From Streptacidiphilus sp041262165 (GTDB taxonomy: Bacteria; Actinomycetota; Actinomycetes; Streptomycetales; Streptomycetaceae), in NCBI RefSeq assembly GCF_041262165.1, contig NZ_JBGCBY010000029.1, positions 55,945-119,944 of the forward strand: 64,000 bases of DNA, in the 5' to 3' direction. Made by a program: the position numbers and the translations under genes. The notes beneath the pieces were generated by a model. It was not told the DNA's origin and made no database searches. It saw only the letters and a list, made by a program, of their open reading frames with translations. Shown in pieces: positions 1-8,758 of the stretch (the stretch's first letter is position 1; the number at the start of each line of letters is the position of its first letter).

Positions 1-998
1 ATCTCGCCCGGGCGCTTGGCGATGTTGCGCGGCTGCCAGTTCACGGCGCCGGTGGAGTGCTCCAGCAGCAACCACGGGGCGCCGCCCGCGACGGAGCGGG
101 TGATGTCGGCGGACATGGCCAGGTTGACATGGGTGCGCTCGGCCTCGGCGACCAGGTAGTGGTCGTTGGACACGACGTCGACCTCGCGGCCCCAGGCCCA
201 GTAGTCGACACTCCGGCACTGGCTGAGCGCGGTCATGAAGTTGGTGGTGACGGGCACGCCGACGGAGAGGCGGTGCAGGATGTCCCGTTCGGCGGTGAAG
301 TTGGCGAGCATCGCGTCGCTGGTGAAGCGCTTGAAGTCGAGCTGCTGGCCGGGGTTTCCGGCGGTGGGGGTGCGGCGAGGCGGCTGGATCTGCGCCCAGT
401 CGCTGTAGCGCTGACCCCAGAAAGTGGTGCCCCAGGCCTCGTTGAGCGCGTCCAGGGTCTGGTGGCGCTCGCGCAGCCAGCGCCGGAAGTCCTCCGCCGA
501 GATGTCGCAGTAGCACTCGGAGACGGGCGCGCCGTACTCGTTGTGGACGTGCCACATGGCCAGCGCGGGGTGGTCCGCGTAGCGCTCGGCGAGCCTGGTG
601 GTGACGGCCGTGGCGGCCTCGCGGTAGGCGGGTGAGCTGTGGCAGATCGCGCCGCGCCCGCCGAAGGCCAGGCGCTGGCCGTCCTTGGTGACCGGCAGGG
701 CCTCGGGGTGCCGCTGGTAGAACCAGGCGGGCGGCACCGTGGTGGGGGTGCCCAGGTCGACCGCGATGCCGTGCTCGTGGAGCAGTGCCAGCAGGCGGTC
801 CAGCCAACCGAAGTCGTAGACGCCGGGGGCGGGTTCGAGCAGCGCCCAGGAGAAGACGCCGACGCTGACCATGGTCACGCCGGCCTCACGCATCAGCGCC
901 ATGTCGTCGGCCCAGACCTCCTCGGGCCACTGTTCGGGATTGTAGTCACCGCCGAACGCGAGGCCCGATCCGCTGAGCCGGGTGGTGATGGGAGGCAT
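1..998 (-). CDS. Beta-galactosidase, GH42 family (3' end outside window)
   Basis: Intracellular retaining glycosidase expected to release terminal beta-galactose from oligosaccharides. The minus strand from 998 reads a GH42 N-terminus (FGGDYNPEQWPEE). The acid/base Glu lies in WHVHNEYG near residue 154. The probable nucleophile is in LLLEHSTGAVNWQPRN close to the window edge. About 332 codons are visible; the family is usually 650-700, so the C-terminal half is missing only because the window ends. AGGAGAA sits 6 bases before the ATG. The gene is divergent from a sugar ABC transporter, whose substrate-binding protein probably delivers galactosides. No signal peptide is seen. Confidence 0.93.
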   Translation of the reverse strand, partial: MPPITTRLSGSGLAFGGDYNPEQWPEEVWADDMALMREAGVTMVSVGVFSWALLEPAPGVYDFGWLDRLLALLHEHGIAVDLGTPTTVPPAWFYQRHPEALPVTKDGQRLAFGGRGAICHSSPAYREAATAVTTRLAERYADHPALAMWHVHNEYGAPVSECYCDISAEDFRRWLRERHQTLDALNEAWGTTFWGQRYSDWAQIQPPRRTPTAGNPGQQLDFKRFTSDAMLANFTAERDILHRLSVGVPVTTNFMTALSQCRSVDYWAWGREVDVVSNDHYLVAEAERTHVNLAMSADITRSVAGGAPWLLLEHSTGAVNWQPRNIAKRPGE

Positions 999-1186
999 GG
1001 GCTTCTCCTGCGCCGAGGGCGGGTGACTGGGAACGGCTGACTGGGAACGTGCACACGCTAGCCGATACCCCAGCGCCTCTGGCAAGTAGAAAGTTGTTGG
1101 AACTTGTTTACCTTCATGCCCGATATATCCGACTGGCGGGGGATCAGGCACCCGGAAAGTCGAAGATAACCGGATGGCAACAAGTC

Positions 1187-1217
1187 TTGACACATGACGT
1201 GTGGGTTTCCGTACTGT
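1187..1217 (+). promoter_or_regulatory. Candidate promoter of sugar ABC operon
   Basis: TTGACA at 1187-1192 and TACTGT at 1212-1217, with a 19-base spacer, slightly long for a housekeeping-sigma promoter. The -10 overlaps a palindromic operator, as expected for LacI-type repression. Confidence 0.5.
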
Positions 1218-1228
1218 GAACGCTCACA
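1215..1228. promoter_or_regulatory. LacI-type operator upstream of sugar ABC operon
   Basis: TGTGAACGCTCACA has perfect 5-base arms (TGTGA/TCACA) around a CG-centred core, the layout of actinobacterial LacI-family operators. It covers the -10 and start-site region of the transporter promoter. The LacI gene at 4661 is the likely ligand (inference). The divergent GH42 gene starts about 220 bases away and could share control. Confidence 0.6.
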
Positions 1229-1280
1229 GCGATAGGAGACAGTCCGCAGGGTGCGGACGTCCTCGTCCGTGGGAGTGTCC

Positions 1281-2612
1281 ATGCCTTTCTCGATGCACCG
1301 TCGCCTCGCCCTCGGCGTCACCGCCGTCGGCGTCGCCACCGCTCTGCTCACCGGCTGCAGCAGCAGCGCGTCGACTTCCTCCAAGGGCGCGAGCGCCCAG
1401 GACACGTCCTCCGGTCCGGTCAAGCTCACCTACTGGGCCTGGGCCCCCGGGCTCGACCAGGTTGCCGCGATCTGGAACAAGTCCCACCCCAACATCCAGG
1501 TCACCGTTGAGAAGCAGGCCTCCGGCGACGACCTGCTCACCAAGGTGATCACCGCGGCCAAGGCGGGTGGCGCCCCCGACCTCGTCCAGGCCGAGTACCA
1601 GGCGCTGCCCACCCTGGTCAGCAACAACGTCCTCGCCGACATCTCCGGGCAGGACGGCTCCGCCTCGGCGAAGTTCGCGGCCGGCATCTGGAAGCAGGTC
1701 ACCCTCGGCAGCAACGCCGTCTACGCGATCCCGCAGGACAGCGGACCGCTGATGTTCTACTACCGCAAGGACCTCTTCGCGAAGTACGGCCTGACCGTCC
1801 CCACCACCTGGGACCAGTTCGCCGCCGACGCGAGAACCCTGCGTCAGAAGGACCCGACCAAGTACCTCACCACCTTCTCCAGCAACGACGCCGGCCTCTT
1901 CGCCGGGCTCGCCCAGCAGGCCGGCGCCTCCTGGTGGACCTCCAGCGGCGACACCTGGAAGGTCGGCATCAACGACGCCGCCACCCAGAAGGTCGCCGGC
2001 TTCTGGGGCGGCCTGGTCAAGGACGGCTCCGTCGACAACCAGCCGATGTACACCCCGGCCTGGAGCAAGGCCCTCAACGACGGCACCCAGATCGCCTGGG
2101 TCAGCGCCGTCTGGGCCCCCGGCGTCCTCAGCAGCAGCGCGCCCGCCGCCAAGGGCAAGTGGGCGATGGCCCCGCTGCCGCAGTGGACCGCGGGCGCCGA
2201 CGTCACCGGCAGTTGGGGCGGCTCCTCCACCGCCGTCACCAACAACTCCAAGCACCGGGACGCGGCCGCGCAGTTCGCGCTGTGGCTGAACACCGACCCG
2301 ACCGCCGTGGCCGCCCTGGTCAAGGACTCCTATGTCTACCCGGCCGCCACCGACGCGCAGAGCGGCAGCGCCCTCGCCACAGCGCCCGACTACTTCTCCA
2401 ACCAGCCGGACTTCTACACCACCGCCGCGAAGATCGCGGCGACGACGGCCCCCGCCGCCTGGGGCCCCAACGTCAACGTCGCCTACAGCGCGTTCAAGGA
2501 CAACTTCGGCAAGGCCGCGCAGAACAAGAGCGACTTCCTGGCGGCGCTGACCGCCATGAGCCAGGCGACGTCCGCCGACATGCAGAAGCAGGGCTTCAAG
2601 GTCGCCGGCTGA
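1281..2612 (+). CDS. Sugar ABC transporter substrate-binding lipoprotein
   Basis: Extracellular solute-binding protein (family 1), lipid-anchored outside the membrane and feeding sugar to the two permeases downstream. The N-terminus has a basic start, a hydrophobic segment and a lipobox LLTGC. The mature part carries typical family features (KLTYWAWAPG at the start, a PQDSGPLMFYYRKDLF hinge region). About 443 aa. The ATG at 1281 follows GGGAG; an in-frame GTG at 1251 with AGGAG upstream is an alternative that lengthens the signal peptide n-region. No ATPase gene is in the operon, so a shared MsiK-type ATPase elsewhere is likely (inference from known Streptomyces sugar transporters). Confidence 0.92.
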   Translation: MPFSMHRRLALGVTAVGVATALLTGCSSSASTSSKGASAQDTSSGPVKLTYWAWAPGLDQVAAIWNKSHPNIQVTVEKQASGDDLLTKVITAAKAGGAPDLVQAEYQALPTLVSNNVLADISGQDGSASAKFAAGIWKQVTLGSNAVYAIPQDSGPLMFYYRKDLFAKYGLTVPTTWDQFAADARTLRQKDPTKYLTTFSSNDAGLFAGLAQQAGASWWTSSGDTWKVGINDAATQKVAGFWGGLVKDGSVDNQPMYTPAWSKALNDGTQIAWVSAVWAPGVLSSSAPAAKGKWAMAPLPQWTAGADVTGSWGGSSTAVTNNSKHRDAAAQFALWLNTDPTAVAALVKDSYVYPAATDAQSGSALATAPDYFSNQPDFYTTAAKIAATTAPAAWGPNVNVAYSAFKDNFGKAAQNKSDFLAALTAMSQATSADMQKQGFKVAG

Positions 2613-2645
2613 CCCCGGTCGCGCTCGCTCCGCGACTCCCCCGCT

Positions 2646-2685
2646 CCTCCGCCCGGGCGCACCTGCGCCGTCGCCCGGGCGGAGG
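2646..2685 (+). terminator. Strong hairpin between binding-protein and permease genes
   Basis: Perfect 14-base inverted repeat CCTCCGCCCGGGCG/CGCCCGGGCGGAGG around a 12-base loop, 34 bases after the binding-protein stop and with no U-tract. Its place suggests partial termination or 3' end protection, making the binding protein more abundant than the permeases. Confidence 0.6.
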
Positions 2686-2784
2686 TCCCAGCTCCCCCAC
2701 TCCGACCATCCACACCGACCGCCCACCCGGACCGCCCACCCCGACCGCCCGCCCCGACAACCGCCTGGAACGGAGCCGACCCCC

Positions 2785-3732
2785 ATGGCCACGGCCGCCC
2801 CACCCAGTCGCCCGGCACGCCGCCCCCGCAACGGCAGCGCACCCCGCCTCGCGCCGTACGGCTTCATCGCACCCGCAGTCGTCCTGTTCACCCTGCTGCT
2901 CGCGCTGCCCGTCGGCTACGCGGGCTACCTCAGCCTCCGCAAGATCCACATCCAGGGTCTGGGACTCGGCCCGGGGGCGCGTTCCGAAGGCTGGGCCGGG
3001 CTCTCCAACTACGCGTCGGCGCTCACCGACCCGGACCTGCTCGCCGGGACCCTGCGGGTCCTCTTCTACGGTGCGATCCTCGTCCCCACCATGCTGGGAC
3101 TGGCCCTGCTCTTCGCCCTGCTCCTGGACGCGGACCGGACCCGGCTGCGCGCCTTCTCCCGCATCGCCATCTTCCTGCCGTACGCCATCCCCGGCGTCGT
3201 CGCCAGCCTGCTCTGGGGCTTCCTCTACCTGCCCACGACCAGCCCCGGCTACTTCCTGCTCGGCAAGCTCGGCATGAGCGCACCCCAACTGCTGTCGGGC
3301 GGCGGCCTCTACGTCGCGCTGGCGAACATCGCGGTCTGGGGCGGCACCGGCTTCAACATGATCGTGATCTACACCTCGCTGCGCTCCGTCTCACCCGAGC
3401 TCTACGAGGCCGCCCGCCTCGACGGCGCGAGCGAGCTGCAGATCGCCCTGCGGATCAAGATCCCCATGGTGCTCCCCTCTCTGGTCCTCACCTTCTTCTT
3501 CTCGATGATCGCCACGCTGCAGGTGTTCAGCGAACCCACCACGCTGGGCCCCCTGACCAACGGCATCTCCTCCACCTGGAGCCCCCTCATGAAGGTCTAC
3601 CGCGACGCCTTCGTGCGCGGCGACATCTACTCGGCCTCCGCCACCTCGGTCGTCATCGCCGCAGTCACCCTCGCTCTGTCCTTCGGCTTCCTCAAGCTGG
3701 TCGGCCGCCGCGCCTACGGGGAGGGCCAGTGA
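2785..3732 (+). CDS. Sugar ABC transporter permease (MalF/UgpA type)
   Basis: Inner-membrane permease subunit of a carbohydrate-uptake-1 ABC importer. The 315-aa protein has a basic N-terminus and about six membrane segments. The ATPase-contacting EAA loop reads EAARLDGASELQIALRIKIP near residue 210-230. It precedes the second permease and overlaps it by 4 bases (GTGA), so they are translationally coupled and probably form a heterodimer. GGAG lies just upstream of the ATG. Confidence 0.92.
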   Translation: MATAAPPSRPARRPRNGSAPRLAPYGFIAPAVVLFTLLLALPVGYAGYLSLRKIHIQGLGLGPGARSEGWAGLSNYASALTDPDLLAGTLRVLFYGAILVPTMLGLALLFALLLDADRTRLRAFSRIAIFLPYAIPGVVASLLWGFLYLPTTSPGYFLLGKLGMSAPQLLSGGGLYVALANIAVWGGTGFNMIVIYTSLRSVSPELYEAARLDGASELQIALRIKIPMVLPSLVLTFFFSMIATLQVFSEPTTLGPLTNGISSTWSPLMKVYRDAFVRGDIYSASATSVVIAAVTLALSFGFLKLVGRRAYGEGQ

Positions 3733-4622
3733 CGACCACTCAGCTCACCACCGCCCGCGGCCGCTCCACTGCCGCGTCCGCCGTCCGGCCGACCCGCCGG
3801 ATCGGCTGGGTGCCCACCCTCGGCCTGCTCGCCGGAGCCGTCTACTGCCTGCTGCCCGTGATCTGGGTGCTGGTCGCCGCCACCAAGAGCAGCGCCCAGC
3901 TCTTCTCCACGTTCACCCTGCTCCCCGGCAGCGGCCTGCTCGCCAACCTGCGCGACCTCAGCGCCTACCGGGGCGGCGAGTTCTGGCACTGGATGCTCAA
4001 CTCGGCCTTCTACGCCGGATTCGGCGCGCTGCTCTCGGCCGCACTGTCCGGCGTGACCGGCTACGCCCTCGCCAAGTACCGCTTCGCCGGACGCAACGCC
4101 GTCTTCAACATCCTGCTCGCGGGCGTGCTCATGCCGCCGGTCGTGCTCGCCATCCCCCAGTACCTGCTGATGGCCAAGATCGGCCTCGCCGACAGCTACT
4201 GGTCCGTCCTGCTGCCCAGCATCGTCAGCCCGTACGGCATCTACCTCGCCCGGATCTACGCCGCCGGGGCGATTCCCGACGACGTCATCGAGGCCGCGCG
4301 GATGGACGGCGCCTCGGAGTGGCGGCTGTTCCGGACCATCGCGATGCCGATGATGGCACCAGGTCTGGTCACCGTGTTCCTCTTCCAGTTCGTGGCCATC
4401 TGGAACAACTTCCTGCTGCCCTTCATCATGCTGGGCGACGACAGCAAGTTCCCGGTCACCGTCGGCCTGTTCACCCTTCTCAAGCAGGGCGCGGCCGCCC
4501 CCGCCCTCTACACCCTGGTCATCACCGGCTCGCTGATCTCCGTGCTCCCGCTGATCGGGCTCTTTCTCTCGCTCCAGCGCTATTGGCGCCTCGACCTGCT
4601 CTCCGGAGCCGTAAAGTCCTGA
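3729..4622 (+). CDS. Sugar ABC transporter permease (MalG/UgpE type)
   Basis: Second membrane subunit of the importer, 297 aa with six predicted segments. The EAA loop is EAARMDGASEWRLFRTIAMP. The GTG start overlaps the TGA of the first permease. The length and C-terminus (LQRYWRLDLLSGAVKS) match the family. It is followed 38 bases later by the LacI gene, so the regulator is probably co-transcribed. Confidence 0.92.
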   Translation: MTTTQLTTARGRSTAASAVRPTRRIGWVPTLGLLAGAVYCLLPVIWVLVAATKSSAQLFSTFTLLPGSGLLANLRDLSAYRGGEFWHWMLNSAFYAGFGALLSAALSGVTGYALAKYRFAGRNAVFNILLAGVLMPPVVLAIPQYLLMAKIGLADSYWSVLLPSIVSPYGIYLARIYAAGAIPDDVIEAARMDGASEWRLFRTIAMPMMAPGLVTVFLFQFVAIWNNFLLPFIMLGDDSKFPVTVGLFTLLKQGAAAPALYTLVITGSLISVLPLIGLFLSLQRYWRLDLLSGAVKS

Positions 4623-4660
4623 CCAGGCCCCCTCAACAACCCCCGAGGAACCAGCACCTG

Positions 4661-5689
4661 ATGACCGATCCCGCCGGCGGGCGCCGCCGCCCACCGACCA
4701 TCCACGACGTGGCACGCGAGGCCGGCATCTCGCGCGGCACCGTGTCCCGCGTGCTCAACGGCGGACACAACGTCAGTCCGGAGGCGCTCAGGGCCGTCAA
4801 CGCGGCCATCCAGAAGACCGGGTACGTGGTCAACCGCCACGCGCGCAGCCTGGTCACCCAGCGCTCGGACTCGGTCGCCTTCCTGCTCACCGAACCCCAG
4901 GACCGCTTCTTCGAGGACCCCAACTTCAACCTGCTGCTGCGCGGCTGCACCACCGCGCTCGCCAAGCACGACATCCCGCTGCTGCTGATGATCGCGGGCA
5001 CCGAGGAGGAACGCCGCCGGATCGGCCGCTACATCACCTCAGGGCACGTCGACGGGGTGCTGCTGGTCTCCTCGCACTCCGGGAACCCCATGGTCGAACG
5101 GCTCCGCGAGGCGCAGATGCCGGTCGTCGCCTGCGGCAAGCCGCTCGGGCACACCGGGACCACCGCCTACGTCGCGGCCGACGACCGCGAGGGCGCCCAG
5201 TCCATGGTGCGTCACCTCCTCGCCACCGGCCGCCGCCGCATCGCCACCGTCACCGGACCGCTGGACACCCCCGGCGGCGTGGACCGGCTCTCCGGCTACC
5301 GCGAGACCCTCGCCGACGCCGGGCTGCCGTACGACCCGGCGCTGGTGGCCGAGGGCGACTACAGCCGCGCCGGCGGCGAGGCCGCGATGGCGGCGCTGCT
5401 CGCCACCGCCCCCGACCTGGACGCGGTGTTCGTCGCCTCCGACCTGATGGCCGACGGCGCCCTGGCCGCGCTGGAGCACGCCGGCCGCCGCGTGCCGGAG
5501 GACGTCGCGGTCGGCGGCTTCGACGACTCCACCATCGCCGCCACCACCCGGCCCCCGCTCACCACCGTCCGCCAGCCCTGGGAGCGCATCAGCGCGGAGA
5601 TGGTCCGCCTCCTGCTCGCCCTCATCTCCGGCGAGCCGCCGGCCTCCGTCATCCTCCCGACCGAACTGGTCCAGCGCGCCTCCGCGTGA
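4661..5689 (+). CDS. LacI-family transcriptional regulator
   Basis: Probable repressor of the transporter operon and perhaps of the divergent GH42 gene. The N-terminal helix-turn-helix is TIHDVAREAGISRGTVSRVL followed by the hinge helix, then a periplasmic-binding-protein-like ligand domain ending in VGGFDDSTIAATTRPPLTTV, a classic LacI motif. 342 aa. The ATG at 4661 follows CCGAGGAA by about a dozen bases; an open frame upstream of it is permease coding sequence read in another frame. The ligand is inferred to be the transported sugar. Confidence 0.9.
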   Translation: MTDPAGGRRRPPTIHDVAREAGISRGTVSRVLNGGHNVSPEALRAVNAAIQKTGYVVNRHARSLVTQRSDSVAFLLTEPQDRFFEDPNFNLLLRGCTTALAKHDIPLLLMIAGTEEERRRIGRYITSGHVDGVLLVSSHSGNPMVERLREAQMPVVACGKPLGHTGTTAYVAADDREGAQSMVRHLLATGRRRIATVTGPLDTPGGVDRLSGYRETLADAGLPYDPALVAEGDYSRAGGEAAMAALLATAPDLDAVFVASDLMADGALAALEHAGRRVPEDVAVGGFDDSTIAATTRPPLTTVRQPWERISAEMVRLLLALISGEPPASVILPTELVQRASA

Positions 5690-5781
5690 CCGGCAGGGGT
5701 TTTGGTCGCGTCCGTCCGGGCACCATGAATGGATAAGCAGAGGGATCGGTGATCTGCGTCGTGGCGAAGGAGGCCTCAGCC

Positions 5782-6381
5782 ATGGCAACGTCAGCGGCCG
5801 CACCCCAACCCTCCGTACCGGCGCGCCGGCGGCGGTTGAGCGCCGCACTGGCCCGCCACCGTAACCCGCTGCATCGGCGCAGCGACTCCCTGCGTGTCTG
5901 GCTGCGCATCGTGCTCGCGCTGAGCCTGGCCGTAGCCGCGGGACTGTGCACCCTGCTCGGCATGACGCTCTACCGGAGCGACCGCGCCGCCGCCGCGGTG
6001 ACCGCCGCCCAACTGCACCACGTGCAGGCGGTGGCGCTCACCGGCACCACCCAGACCAGCACGGACGCGACCGCGTTGCTGCGCTGGGCCGATCCGAACG
6101 GCCACCCGGACCAGGGGACCGTCTCTGTGCCCATCAGCACCGTCCAGGGCGAGCAGCTCCAGATCTGGATCGACGCCCAGGGACACCCGGCCACCGCTCC
6201 GGCCTCGGCGACCGAGGCCGCGGGCAATGTCGCCGCCTTCTCCCTGGGCATCCTGGCCGGCTCGGTGCTGCTCCTGACCGGCGGCTACTCCGTCGCCCGC
6301 CAGCAGCTCGACCGTCGGACACTGCGGGCCTGGGAGCGGGAGTGGGACCAGGTCGAGCCCGCGTGGACCGGACGCCACTAG
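5782..6381 (+). CDS. Rv1733c-like two-TM membrane protein
   Basis: Function unknown. The 199-aa protein has a basic N-terminus with the RNPLHRRSD stretch common in actinobacterial Rv1733c-like proteins. One membrane segment lies near residues 38-60, an extracytoplasmic domain of about 95 residues follows, and a second membrane segment lies near 155-175. AAGGAGG, 8 bases before the ATG at 5782, decides this start over an upstream GTG. It looks monocistronic. Confidence 0.75.
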   Translation: MATSAAAPQPSVPARRRRLSAALARHRNPLHRRSDSLRVWLRIVLALSLAVAAGLCTLLGMTLYRSDRAAAAVTAAQLHHVQAVALTGTTQTSTDATALLRWADPNGHPDQGTVSVPISTVQGEQLQIWIDAQGHPATAPASATEAAGNVAAFSLGILAGSVLLLTGGYSVARQQLDRRTLRAWEREWDQVEPAWTGRH

Positions 6382-6535
6382 AACGCCGCCTGGAACGCAA
6401 TGAAACCGATTCGGAATCGATAAGTTCCTACACGTATGTCGCATTTATCCTGTATCTGTCTGAGTACCTGTCGCTCGGCACCCGACTCACTGGACATCGC
6501 CGACCGGGGCACGGTCGGACGTGGGGTGACCTGTC

Positions 6536-8185
6536 ATGGCAACAGCGACTGCTCCTACCGGGAACGCTCCGGTCGGCCTCAAGCGTGACATCGGCCTGAT
6601 TGGTCTGACCTGGACCTCTGTGGGCTCCATCATCGGTTCGGGCTGGCTGTTCGGGGCCCTCTTCGCCGCCCAGGCCGCCGGTACCGCCTCCCTCATCTCC
6701 TGGGGTATCGGGGCGGTCGCGATCATCATCCTCGCATTCGTCCACGCGGAACTGGGCGCCGCCTACCCGGTCTCAGGCGGCACCGGCCGATTCCCGCACT
6801 ACGCGTTCGGCACCGCGGCCGGAGCGTCCTTCGGTTGGTTCTCCTGGCTGCAGGCGGTGACCGTGGCCCCGATCGAGGTTCTGGCCGCACTCAACTACCT
6901 GAGTGTGCACGCGACCTGGATCCAGTCGGGCAAGAACCACCTGACCGCCGGCGGCTACGCGCTCGCAGTCGCCTTCATGGCGCTCTTCGTGGTCGTCAAC
7001 TTCTTCGGCATCCGCATCCTCGCGCACACCAACAGCGCGGCCACCTGGTGGAAGATCGGCGTTCCGCTGCTGACCATCTTCGCCCTCGCGATCGCCGCGT
7101 TCCACGGCAGCAACTTCGGCTACCAGGGCTTCTCCCCGTTCGGAGCCAAGGGTGTGCTCTCCGCGGTGAGCACCAGCGGCATCATCTTCGCACTGCTGGG
7201 ATTCGAGCAGGCCGACCAACTCGCCGGCGAGAGCCGCAACCCGCACCGGGACATCCCGCTGGCGGTCATCGGCTCCATTCTGATCGGCGCCTTCATCTAC
7301 ATCGCCCTGCAGGTCGCCTTCATCGGGGCACTGCCGCACAGCGCCTTCGCCCAGGGATGGTCAAACCTGACCTTCACCGCCAAGGCAGGTCCGTTCGCCG
7401 GACTGGCCACGACGGTGGGTCTCGGCTGGCTGGCCACCGTGCTCTACATCGACGCGGTCATCTCCCCGGCCGGCACCGGCCTGATCTACACCACAGCCAC
7501 CTCCCGGGTCTCCTACGGGCTGTCGCGCAACGGCTATGTGCCCGGGATCTTCGAGCGCACCACCAAGCGCGGCGTGCCCTGGTTCGGACTGCTGTTCGCC
7601 TTCGTAATGGGACTCGTGGTCTTCCTGCCGTTCCCGACCTGGCAGAAGCTGGTCGGCTTCATCACCTCGGCGAGTGTGCTGATGTACGCCGGAGCCCCGC
7701 TGGCCTTCGGCGTGCTGCGCAAGTCGGACCCCGACCGGCTCCGCCCGTACCGGCTGCCCGGGGGCGGCTTCTGGTCCCCGGTGGCCTTCATCGTGGCCAA
7801 TCTGATCATCTTCTGGTCCGGCTTCGACACGCTGTGGCGCCTCGGCATCGGCATCGTGCTCGGCTATCTGCTGCTCGGCGCGTCGGCCTACTTCAAGCTC
7901 AACGCCCGGACCCCGCACCTGGACTGGAAGTCCGCCCAGTGGCTGCCCGCGTACCTGATCGGCCTGGGCGTGATCTCCTGGCAGGGCGGCTTCTGCAGCA
8001 GCGGCCCGGCGTCCACCGTCTCCTGCGGTGCGACCGACAACATCCCGCTGTGGTGGGACATCCTGGTCGTTTCGGCCTTCAGCCTGGCGATCTACTACTG
8101 GGCCCAGGCGCTCCGGCTGCCCGCCGCGGAGACGCAGGAGTACATCGGCTCGGTCGAGGTCGAGGAGGAGCCCGGGCACAACTGA
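6536..8185 (+). CDS. APC-family amino-acid permease
   Basis: Cytoplasmic-membrane transporter for an amino acid or amine. 549 aa, about 12-14 membrane segments. The glycine-rich unwound segment GSIIGSGWLFG in TM1 is the substrate-site hallmark of the family. The C-terminus is acidic (VEVEEEP). GGGGTGA lies 9 bases before the ATG. The 150-base region upstream contains the inverted repeat CGATTCGGAATCG (6407-6419), possibly an operator. The substrate cannot be read from sequence. Confidence 0.9.
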   Translation: MATATAPTGNAPVGLKRDIGLIGLTWTSVGSIIGSGWLFGALFAAQAAGTASLISWGIGAVAIIILAFVHAELGAAYPVSGGTGRFPHYAFGTAAGASFGWFSWLQAVTVAPIEVLAALNYLSVHATWIQSGKNHLTAGGYALAVAFMALFVVVNFFGIRILAHTNSAATWWKIGVPLLTIFALAIAAFHGSNFGYQGFSPFGAKGVLSAVSTSGIIFALLGFEQADQLAGESRNPHRDIPLAVIGSILIGAFIYIALQVAFIGALPHSAFAQGWSNLTFTAKAGPFAGLATTVGLGWLATVLYIDAVISPAGTGLIYTTATSRVSYGLSRNGYVPGIFERTTKRGVPWFGLLFAFVMGLVVFLPFPTWQKLVGFITSASVLMYAGAPLAFGVLRKSDPDRLRPYRLPGGGFWSPVAFIVANLIIFWSGFDTLWRLGIGIVLGYLLLGASAYFKLNARTPHLDWKSAQWLPAYLIGLGVISWQGGFCSSGPASTVSCGATDNIPLWWDILVVSAFSLAIYYWAQALRLPAAETQEYIGSVEVEEEPGHN

Positions 8186-8204
8186 GCAGGCAACAAAGGA
8201 CGGC

Positions 8205-8234
8205 CGTCGGCGCACACGCCCCCGCGCGCCGACG
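8205..8234. terminator. Bidirectional terminator-like hairpin
   Basis: Perfect 9-base stem CGTCGGCGC/GCGCCGACG with a 12-base loop in the 65-base gap between convergent genes. Confidence 0.55.
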
Positions 8235-8250
8235 CGCCGCAAGTACTCGG

Positions 8251-8445
8251 TCAGGCGTGCTGCGGAACCTCCTCGTTCTTGAGCGAATCGCGGATCATCT
8301 GGCGCAGCTCAGGAGTGTCCGCGTGTTCGTGCACCGAGACTGCGTGCTCGGTTGCGGCGCGGACGACCTCTTCCTCCTCGCCCGCGATAGTGAGGCTGCA
8401 ACCGGAGACACTGGGATGGTCCCGGCAGTCGGCAACCTTGCGCAT
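8251..8445 (-). CDS. DUF1059 family small protein
   Basis: 64-aa protein beginning MRKVADCRDH and containing SVSGCSLTIAGEEEEVV, the pattern of the DUF1059 family (small, possibly metal-binding cytosolic proteins with conserved Cys and His). GGGAGGT lies 6 bases before the ATG at 8445, which rejects longer readings. Convergent with the APC permease. Biochemical role unknown. Confidence 0.85.
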   Translation of the reverse strand: MRKVADCRDHPSVSGCSLTIAGEEEEVVRAATEHAVSVHEHADTPELRQMIRDSLKNEEVPQHA

Positions 8446-8758
8446 GATCAACCTCCCGGCACCCAGCAGTGCCGCGGTCCCCGGCGGGCCAGGCGCTGGC
8501 CGGACGACCGAGGTGCGGCAGCACGGACGTGCCGCCCGACCATTGTCCCCCCGCTGTCCCGCGCTGTCCCGTTTGGGAGCGATCGTCAGAGCTGAAGTTG
8601 CCCGTGCCGCTCCGCTTCCGGCTGATCGCAGCGGGTCACACCACCCGTTCCGGCTCTGCGTCGAACGTTCCGTCGAGGAAGGCGGGCTGTTCCTCGCGAT
8701 CAGGGATCCTCGCGTGAGCCCGCGCCTTCGAACCGCAGCTCGGCAAGCGGTCCCCGCG
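8446..8758. other. Intergenic region, no supported gene
   Basis: About 310 bases between two leftward genes. Reading frames here lack ribosome sites and look like random high-GC frames. It presumably holds the DUF1059 promoter and the 3' end of the LacI transcript. Confidence 0.6.

Noticed and set aside
1224..2891. Long open frame antisense to the sugar-binding protein
   Set aside because: Typical high-GC shadow frame: Gly/Arg/Val-rich, no ribosome site, no domain, and opposite a clear lipoprotein gene.
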